Assembly: GCA_002706585.1 (NCBI GenBank)
Contig: PALU01000060.1
Location: forward strand, 1 to 12,386
Direction: 5' to 3'
DNA from: Rickettsiales bacterium
GTDB taxonomy: Bacteria > Pseudomonadota > Alphaproteobacteria > TMED127
DNA: 12,386 nt
Shown here one piece after another: positions 7,731-12,386 of this stretch. A program made the translations under genes and the position numbers. The notes beneath the pieces are model-generated. The model saw nothing but the letters and a program-made list of their open reading frames with translations. It did no database searches and was not told the origin of the DNA. The number at the start of each line of letters is the position of its first letter. Within the stretch, counting starts at the first letter, position 1.

Positions 7731-8978
7731 TTATGCAGCCTGTCGTAGAACGCGGCTCGCCATTTCAACGCCAGCAAAGTCTCCAAGTTCGCTAGCGCGT
7801 TTGAGCATGATCTCCGCCAGCTCTGCTATGCGCGCAGATTGATCCTGAAAGTGCTGATATTGTGTTTGCTTGTCCCAACGGGGCACATCAAAGATGTTTA
7901 GCTCTTCTTCAGGATCGACGGTCAGATCGTATAGTTCATGAACTTCATCCCAACTTAAAATAAGTTTCCAGTCTGTGGTGCGAACGCAGCGTTGAAGCGT
8001 GCGAATTTTGCGCTTTTCAGTCTGGACATAATACGCCTGCCGCCAGTCTTTCCCTTCAAATAGGTCATAGATGTTGGAACCATCGAGGTAATCAGGCTCG
8101 GCAATGCCTGCCGCATGGAAAATCGTTGGCATCAGATCTTCCAGCCCCACAAGCGCATCCATTGTTTCACCTACAGGCACACCTGGCCCCTCCATCAGGA
8201 AGGGCACACGGATTGAGGCATCTTGGCAAACCCATTTGTGTGGGGCGCTTTCGTCAAAATTGAACGTTTCACCATGATCGGACACATAAAAGACCAATGT
8301 GTTTTCGGCCTGACCTGTTGTTTCAAGCGTCGTACGAATTCGACCTACCAGTTCGTCAAGCGCTGTTACGGCAGCGTAATACCCAGCGAATGGGACACCC
8401 TTTCCACGATACGGGGCATAGCTTTCGGTTGGTGCTGTAAAAGGATTATGGGGTGGATAGTAGCTTTGAACCGCGATGAAAGGTTTATTCTTCGCCTGAT
8501 CACTTTCCAGGAACTCAATCATGATTTCGGTCTGCGTCTCTGGCTTGAATTTGCCACCCTGGAAAGATTGTTTGCCATCTTCCCAGTGACCACCATGAGA
8601 GTTAAATCCGTTCCAAATGTCAAACCGGCCTGAATTTTTCTCGCCCAGGTGCCACTTCCCAAAATAAGCAGTGGTGTAGCCCGCATCTTGCATCAGCTCA
8701 AACATCGTGGTCGGGACCTTGCTTTCGTAGGAAATAACATCATCGATGCCGTATCGGTTATAGATCACGCCGTGATTGTTTGGGTGTACGCCTGTCCACA
8801 TGCTGGCACGCGCAGGTGTGCAAACGGGAAACGGTGTGAATGGCTGAGTGAAGTTCGTACCGCGCGCAGCCATAGCATCTAGGTTAGGTGTTCGAACAAA
8901 GCTGTTCCCGTTGCACCCCAAGGAGTCCCAGCGCTGCTGATCGGAAACAATAACAAGCATATTTGGTTTGTTTTGCAT
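7731..8978 (-). CDS. Cys-type (formylglycine-dependent) sulfatase, short form
   Basis: At 415 residues this sulfatase is compact for the family. The formylglycine site is Cys53-Thr-Pro-Ala-Arg57 in PFPVCTPARASMWTG. Other active-site residues visible are Asp13-Gln14, Lys108 and His110 in GKWH, Asp234-His235 in SDHGET, and Lys248 in PHKWV. The C-terminus carries HELYDLTVDPEEELNIFD, the common sulfatase end motif. It starts at MQNKPNMLVIVSDQQ with no signal peptide, so a cytosolic place is expected. It lies 15 bp beyond the enolase-superfamily gene and 61 bp before the permease, so probably all are cotranscribed. It differs clearly from the other sulfatase in length and sequence, which suggests a different sulfate position or substrate rather than a recent duplication. 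A phospho-ester substrate is a minor alternative. Confidence 0.92.
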   Translation of the reverse strand: MQNKPNMLVIVSDQQRWDSLGCNGNSFVRTPNLDAMAARGTNFTQPFTPFPVCTPARASMWTGVHPNNHGVIYNRYGIDDVISYESKVPTTMFELMQDAGYTTAYFGKWHLGEKNSGRFDIWNGFNSHGGHWEDGKQSFQGGKFKPETQTEIMIEFLESDQAKNKPFIAVQSYYPPHNPFTAPTESYAPYRGKGVPFAGYYAAVTALDELVGRIRTTLETTGQAENTLVFYVSDHGETFNFDESAPHKWVCQDASIRVPFLMEGPGVPVGETMDALVGLEDLMPTIFHAAGIAEPDYLDGSNIYDLFEGKDWRQAYYVQTEKRKIRTLQRCVRTTDWKLILSWDEVHELYDLTVDPEEELNIFDVPRWDKQTQYQHFQDQSARIAELAEIMLKRASELGDFAGVEMASRVLRQAA

Positions 8979-8993
8979 AGCTTTCTCTATTGG

Positions 8994-10151
8994 TTATTGG
9001 ACATGGCAAAGCATCGGCGTCTGAATTGCGATGCCCAAGCCTGCGTCGGTTGGAACCTGAATACGACCATTTTGCGGTTTAAGCAGATCAGGCTTCTCTA
9101 CGCATGGCGGTTCATCGCCCTCGGCGAATTGCAGTTCTATCGTCAAGGCAGAAGGTGCAATCGCCGCGATATGCAAGCTTGCAGCGGTCATGATTGGACC
9201 AAGATGGTTGTGGGGTGCAATTTGCACTCCGAACTTTGCCGCTGTCATGGCAATGTCGGACATATCCATGACCCCACAAAATCGCGGGTCAGGATTCATC
9301 ACGTGAAATGCCTTAGTGTGCAGAAATGGCGCGAAGGCACGCACCCCAGAAAGAATCTCTCCGCCTGCTAATTTTGTCCCGTTTTCTTCTGCGATTTTTT
9401 TCAAGGCATTCAAGCTAGGTATTGAAAGTGCGTCTTCTAGAATCGGCGCTTCTACCCACTTCAGATCAAGATCGGCGCAGGCGTGCAATAGATCCTGTGC
9501 GCGTTGTTCGTCAAAGCGCCAGTGGCAATCCAGCATGAGTTCTGCGTCAACGCCGATTGTATCTTTGACCGCATGTGCACATTCCAGTCCCATGGTTGCA
9601 TCACCCACGGATTTTCCATCCAAGCCAAGAGAAATCTTGTCAAAAGGTGCCAGTTTGACTGCTGGAAATCCTGCATTTACAGCTGCTTGGGCGCGATCAG
9701 CCCAACCATGAGGCTCACGGGTCTTTGTACCTCGATTAATGTTCGCATAACAAGGCACATGATCGTGTAGTTTTTCCCCTAAAACCGCGTACAGGGGAAG
9801 GTCCCGCATCTGAGCCAGAACATCCAGTAATGCGCATTGCAAAGCATTAACGCCAATTAACGAGGCGCGACCGCTTTTCCAGGTTGGAAGCAAACCCAGA
9901 ATGGAAAGGCCAGTCGCAATTGACTGGTCTGCTATAATACTACTTAGCTGTCGAAGCGCCACCAAGACTTGCTCGTTGAGGCTGTTAAATGTGGCTTCTC
10001 CCCAACCCTGTGCGCCATTGGACATGCTTACTCGGACAAATAAGAATTGGGTTTTCTTGGATATCCGTTGGGTAAAAAAATCGACCGCTTTGATGAAGGC
10101 TACCGTCTCTGTGCCTTCAATTCCAGCAACTGTACGCGACAGCGCCATCAT
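8994..10151 (-). CDS. enolase-superfamily (mandelate racemase/muconate lactonizing type) enzyme, probable sugar-acid dehydratase
   Basis: The product has 385 residues, normal for the family, with a capping domain (to about 130) and a barrel domain. Metal ligands are Asp208, Glu234 and Glu265, with spacing close to mandelate racemase. Asp288 and His314 (in APHNHLGP) would form the catalytic dyad and Glu339 lies further on. Lys166 occupies the first lysine position of the KxK motif but the second is Ala168. Asp208-Cys-His210 gives the DxH pattern known from acid-sugar dehydratases such as galactonate dehydratase. I infer dehydration of an aldonate or aldarate to a 2-keto-3-deoxy acid. Its start overlaps the stop of the DapA-family gene in an ATGA, so translation is probably coupled; a second ATG follows immediately. 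A racemase or cycloisomerase role is less likely. Confidence 0.85.
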
Positions 10152-11041
10152 TTGAGCCCCCAGCTCGTCAGTATTTCCTCAAGCTCTGCCCGATCCTCTT
10201 GCGAGAGTTTTGCCTGTCCTGGCATACGAACCGGACCAACATCTTTGCCTAAAGCGCGCATGGCTTCTTTCACGACCGTGACATTTGCACCGTTTCTAAA
10301 TTTGGTGCGCATTGTTTCAAAACCGGCGATCTGGCTAACTAAGCCCCGTGCGGCCTCAAAGTCACCGCTTTCCAACGCGGCATGAGTATCGAGCGACAGC
10401 TGTGGGTGTACATTCACTAGGCCGGATGTGAAACCGCGCGCACCGACTGCATAAAACGGTACTGCCCAGCCTTCGGCCAAACCGCAAATCCATGCGGTGT
10501 CCGTTCCGGCGCTGCCCTCGATACAATCGCGCAGCAGCAGAAGATCAATAGTTGCGTATTTGACGCCGACCACGTTTGGATGCGCCGAAAGCTTTAGAAT
10601 CTCGTCCAGACCCATTGTGGTGTCACGTAAGTAAGCAACCAAAGGTGTTTTGGACTTTTCTGCAATCTCCAGAAAATAGGCAATTTGACCATGCGGTGCG
10701 GCAAATGGATCCATCGGCATATGTGCCATAAGGAAGTCAGCCCCGTAGCCAGTCGCCCGTTTTCCAGTTTCCACGGCATCACTAAGAGATCGCCCGACAG
10801 CCATCATCATTGCCGCCCGACCATCGTTTGCCTCGGCGGCAATAGCGTGGACATGATCCACCTCTTCCATAGTCATGGAAAAGTATTCGGCCGTATTACC
10901 GGCAGAGACGATCGTGTGGATGCCCGCTGCGGCGATCTCGCCCACATTGGCCCTAAGCGACTCTTCGTTTAGGGTATTGTCTGTAGTCCATGGCGCGATG
11001 TGTACGCCAGATATACCAGTCAGCGTCCGTTTGGTGGTCAT
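10148..11041 (-). CDS. DapA/KdgD-family Schiff-base lyase or dehydratase
   Basis: From the start at 11041 the product has 297 residues, typical of the dihydrodipicolinate synthase superfamily. Lys161 (VGVKYAT) is the Schiff-base lysine and Tyr137 (LVAYLRD) the partner tyrosine. The usual GTTGE loop is [10 protein letters not shown] here, closer to the form seen in 5-dehydro-4-deoxyglucarate dehydratase and related 2-keto-3-deoxy-acid enzymes than to true DapA. With the neighbouring dehydratase and the semialdehyde dehydrogenase, the likely reaction is conversion of a 2-keto-3-deoxy sugar acid to alpha-ketoglutarate semialdehyde; an aldolase is the main alternative. It is the first gene of its unit. 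The start is uncertain by six residues because the ribosome site and ATG are duplicated, the alternative ATG being at 11059. The frame extends upstream to 11161 but without a supporting ribosome site. Confidence 0.87.
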
Positions 11042-11074
11042 TTTTCCTCCTCTTGACATTTTTCCTCCTCTTGA
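11039..11074 (-). repeat. perfect 18-bp tandem duplication of ribosome site plus start codon
   Basis: On the minus strand TCAAGAGGAGGAAAAATG occurs twice without a gap (11074-11057 and 11056-11039). Each copy holds a strong AGGAGG sequence followed by an ATG, and because 18 is a multiple of three both ATGs (11059 and 11041) are in the frame of the DapA-family gene. Use of the first would add Met-Ser-Arg-Gly-Gly-Lys to the product. The perfect identity points to a recent slippage event. Confidence 0.9.
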
Positions 11075-11241
11075 ACTGTATTCCGTCCAAATCAAGTCGC
11101 AGTTCCGAGTAGAGACATAATGACGTGAGAGCGGATCGCAAACCAATGATGCATCGGTCATAAGTCTATGTCACTTTGGTCATACCTTTGCAAAAATTCT
11201 TCATTTAAACTAAGTGTTACCCGAAATCAAAGGTAAAATTC
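11075..11241. promoter_or_regulatory. divergent regulatory region with GGTCATA repeats
   Basis: This gap separates the DapA-family gene (leftward) from the formylglycine-generating enzyme (rightward). GGTCATA occurs at 11156-11162 and 11178-11184, 22 bp apart and in the same orientation. The first lies in ATCGGTCATA, which exactly matches the minus strand at 4756-4747 in the LysR/binding-protein gap. These are candidate operators of a shared regulator. CATA-N4-TATG at 11159-11170 is a small dyad overlapping the first copy. I see no -35/-10 pair strong enough to name for either direction, which would suit activator-dependent promoters. Confidence 0.45.
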
Positions 11242-12168
11242 ATGAGCTGTTGTCCCAAAAGACCTGAAACTGATGAAGAGTTAACAAAATCGGCTAAGCT
11301 GACATCTGCTGCACCTAGTCGCGATTTTTTTGAAACCGTTAACCTGCCTCCCGCACGGTTCAAGATGGGAACATCGGATACTCTTTTGCCGCAAGATGGC
11401 GAGAAGCCTGCGCGGCGGGTGCGTGTCGCAGGGTTCGAGGTTATGACAACCACGGTTACGAATTCGCAGTTCAAAGCATTTGTCCAAGCCACTGGGTACC
11501 AGACCGATGCAGAGCGCTTTGGGTGGTCCTACGTCTTTCAGTTATTGCTTGAAAACCCTGACCAATACGAACGCTTGCCCGGTGCGGAATGGTGGTGCGC
11601 GGTCCCTTTAGCCACGTGGGACAAACCAGAAGGGCCAGGCTCTGATATATCAGACAGTTTGAACCACCCTGTGACCCACGTCTCGTGGAATGACGCTGTG
11701 GCCTTTGCAACATGGGCCGGAGGCCGCTTGCCAACCGAGGCAGAATGGGAATATGCAGCCAGAGGCGGGTTGGATGAAAAGCGCTATCCATGGGGCGATG
11801 AAGAACCCAACGACGAAGATCTCATGCCGTGTAACATTTGGCAAGGTTGGTTTCCGAACGAGAACACTGTGGCGGATGGTTATCTTGGTACGGCCGCCGT
11901 GAAGAGTTTTGAGCCCAACGGCTTCGGCCTGTACAACACTGTCGGCAATGTTTGGGAATGGAACGCGGAGCTATTTCGCATCAGGTCACTGCGGAAAGAC
12001 GCAACGGCTTATGCCAAGGCTCTGGAAGGTGAAAATCGCCGGTTGCTCAAAGGCGGGTCATTTCTATGCCATGTCTCTTACTGCTACCGATATCGGATCG
12101 CCGCGCGGTCTTCGAATACACCAAACAGTACCACTTCGCATACCGGGTTTCGGCTGGTATTTGGGTAA
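11242..12168 (+). CDS. formylglycine-generating enzyme (sulfatase maturase, FGE-sulfatase domain)
   Basis: The product has 308 residues, the normal length of bacterial formylglycine-generating enzymes. The copper-binding active-site cysteine pair is Cys276 and Cys281 within GGSFLCHVSYCYRYR, closely matching the motif of the human and Mycobacterium enzymes, followed by RIAARSSNTPNSTTSHTGFR. Other family marks are FKMGTS (40-45), HPVTHVSWNDAVAFATWAGG, RLPTEAEWEYAARGG and GNVWEWN. The enzyme uses oxygen to oxidise the cysteine of CxPxR in unfolded sulfatases to formylglycine, so both sulfatases in this window are its obvious clients. There is no signal peptide, which agrees with cytosolic maturation; a Cys-Cys pair lies at residues 3-4. 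AAAGGT ends seven bases before the ATG. It is divergent from the DapA-family gene, probably with shared control. Confidence 0.94.
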   Translation: MSCCPKRPETDEELTKSAKLTSAAPSRDFFETVNLPPARFKMGTSDTLLPQDGEKPARRVRVAGFEVMTTTVTNSQFKAFVQATGYQTDAERFGWSYVFQLLLENPDQYERLPGAEWWCAVPLATWDKPEGPGSDISDSLNHPVTHVSWNDAVAFATWAGGRLPTEAEWEYAARGGLDEKRYPWGDEEPNDEDLMPCNIWQGWFPNENTVADGYLGTAAVKSFEPNGFGLYNTVGNVWEWNAELFRIRSLRKDATAYAKALEGENRRLLKGGSFLCHVSYCYRYRIAARSSNTPNSTTSHTGFRLVFG

Positions 12169-12257
12169 AAAAGTAAATCCTTGTTCTCGGGAATTGAGGG
12201 CAGAAGGGGAGAGTGTTTTTGAGCTGAACGATGTCCTATCGATAAATGCGGCCCCTC

Positions 12258-12278
12258 CCCCTACGCCTGATAAAGGGG
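12258..12278 (+). terminator. possible weak terminator of the maturase gene
   Basis: CCCCT (12258-12262) can pair with AGGGG (12274-12278) around an 11-base loop, followed by ACTTTGTCATTT, which is only moderately T-rich. The stem is short, so this is a tentative call. Confidence 0.25.
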
Positions 12279-12280
12279 AC

Positions 12281-12297
12281 TTTGTCATTTCTGTCAT
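12281..12297 (+). repeat. right copy of 17-bp flanking direct repeat
   Basis: This copy is identical and co-oriented with 188-204. After two extra bases the AGGCAT that follows the left copy is also found here (12300-12305), and TGCGGCC lies upstream (12247-12253). The intervening DNA holds the complete sulfatase/transport/sugar-acid gene set. Confidence 0.75.
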
Positions 12298-12329
12298 CGA
12301 GGCATAAGGCCCAGCTATTAGCTTTTACC

Positions 12330-12354
12330 GATATTGGGGCTATGATCCAATATC
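12330..12354. repeat. perfect 8-bp inverted repeat
   Basis: GATATTGG (12330-12337) and CCAATATC (12347-12354) are exact reverse complements with a 9-base spacer. No T-run follows, so an operator or the end of a mobile element fits better than a terminator. Confidence 0.6.
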
Positions 12355-12357
12355 CAA

Positions 12358-12379
12358 CTGCCAAACAAACTAATGGCAG
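12358..12379. repeat. 6-bp inverted repeat at right edge
   Basis: CTGCCA (12358-12363) and TGGCAG (12374-12379) are reverse complements around a 10-base spacer, four bases after the preceding inverted repeat. It may be an operator for a gene just beyond the window; short arms make chance a real possibility. Confidence 0.35.
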
Positions 12380-12386
12380 CCACCAA

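Larger units (their letters stand above)
12169..12386. other. gene-free right edge with repeats
   Basis: I find no supported gene after the maturase stop. One reading frame stays open to a TAA at 12305-12307, but it begins inside the maturase gene in another frame and resembles no known protein. The stretch contains the right copy of the 17-bp flanking repeat, a possible weak terminator and two inverted repeats, all listed separately. Confidence 0.6.

Noticed and set aside
7670..7786. Upstream extension of the permease gene by 39 codons into the sulfatase
   Set aside because: The added residues are polar and unlike TctA, and GGGAGG precedes the start at 7669.
11060..11161. Upstream extension of the DapA-family gene to 11161
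   Set aside because: The added part does not resemble the family, has no ribosome site and would overlap the presumed operator repeats.
12231..12241. 11-bp match ATGTCCTATCG between the right edge and the minus strand at 4763-4753
   Set aside because: Dozens of 11-bp matches are expected by chance in a window of this size, and no wider similarity supports it.
11909..12307. Long plus-strand frame over the maturase end and right edge
   Set aside because: Most of it is an out-of-frame shadow of the maturase gene; the tail resembles no protein and has no start of its own.
1..12386. CRISPR array, tRNA, rRNA or intact transposase
   Set aside because: No regularly spaced identical repeats of CRISPR size, no cloverleaf-like sequence and no transposase motifs were seen on either strand.

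Overview
The window looks like an accessory catabolic island of a marine alphaproteobacterium, most likely Rhodobacterales (Roseobacter-like). That placement is an inference. It rests on moderate base composition, Shine-Dalgarno-led genes, a tripartite tricarboxylate transporter (TTT) and the overall style of the proteins; there is no rRNA or other phylogenetic marker here.

Layout from left to right: an AT-rich gene-free stretch with short repeats (1-447); a minus-strand unit of TctC-type solute-binding protein, sulfatase and 2,5-dioxovalerate-type aldehyde dehydrogenase (4669 down to 448); a plus-strand LysR regulator (4769-5653) divergent from the binding-protein gene; a second minus-strand unit of DapA-family lyase, enolase-superfamily sugar-acid dehydratase, second sulfatase and fused TctA-TctB permease (11041 down to 5654); a divergent plus-strand formylglycine-generating enzyme (11242-12168); and a repeat-containing gene-free right edge (12169-12386).

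Read together, the genes describe one pathway. A periplasmic binding protein and a TctA/TctB permease import an organic acid. Two Cys-type sulfatases and their maturase, none with a visible signal peptide, would remove sulfate inside the cell. The freed sugar acid would be dehydrated by the enolase-superfamily enzyme, converted by the DapA-family enzyme to alpha-ketoglutarate semialdehyde, and oxidised by the aldehyde dehydrogenase to alpha-ketoglutarate, as in Weimberg-type or glucarate/galactarate non-phosphorylative routes. The individual families are clear. The combination, import of a sulfated sugar acid followed by cytosolic desulfation, is inferred and the exact substrate cannot be read from sequence.

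Notable DNA-level signals are: a 17-bp perfect direct repeat near both ends of the window that brackets the whole gene set; a perfect 18-bp in-frame tandem duplication of the ribosome binding site and start codon of the DapA-family gene; a GGTCATA motif in both divergent intergenic regions, with one 10-bp exact match between them; a stem-loop terminator between the binding-protein gene and the first sulfatase; and the regulator gene lying between the two transporter genes, with its stop codon abutting the permease stop codon.
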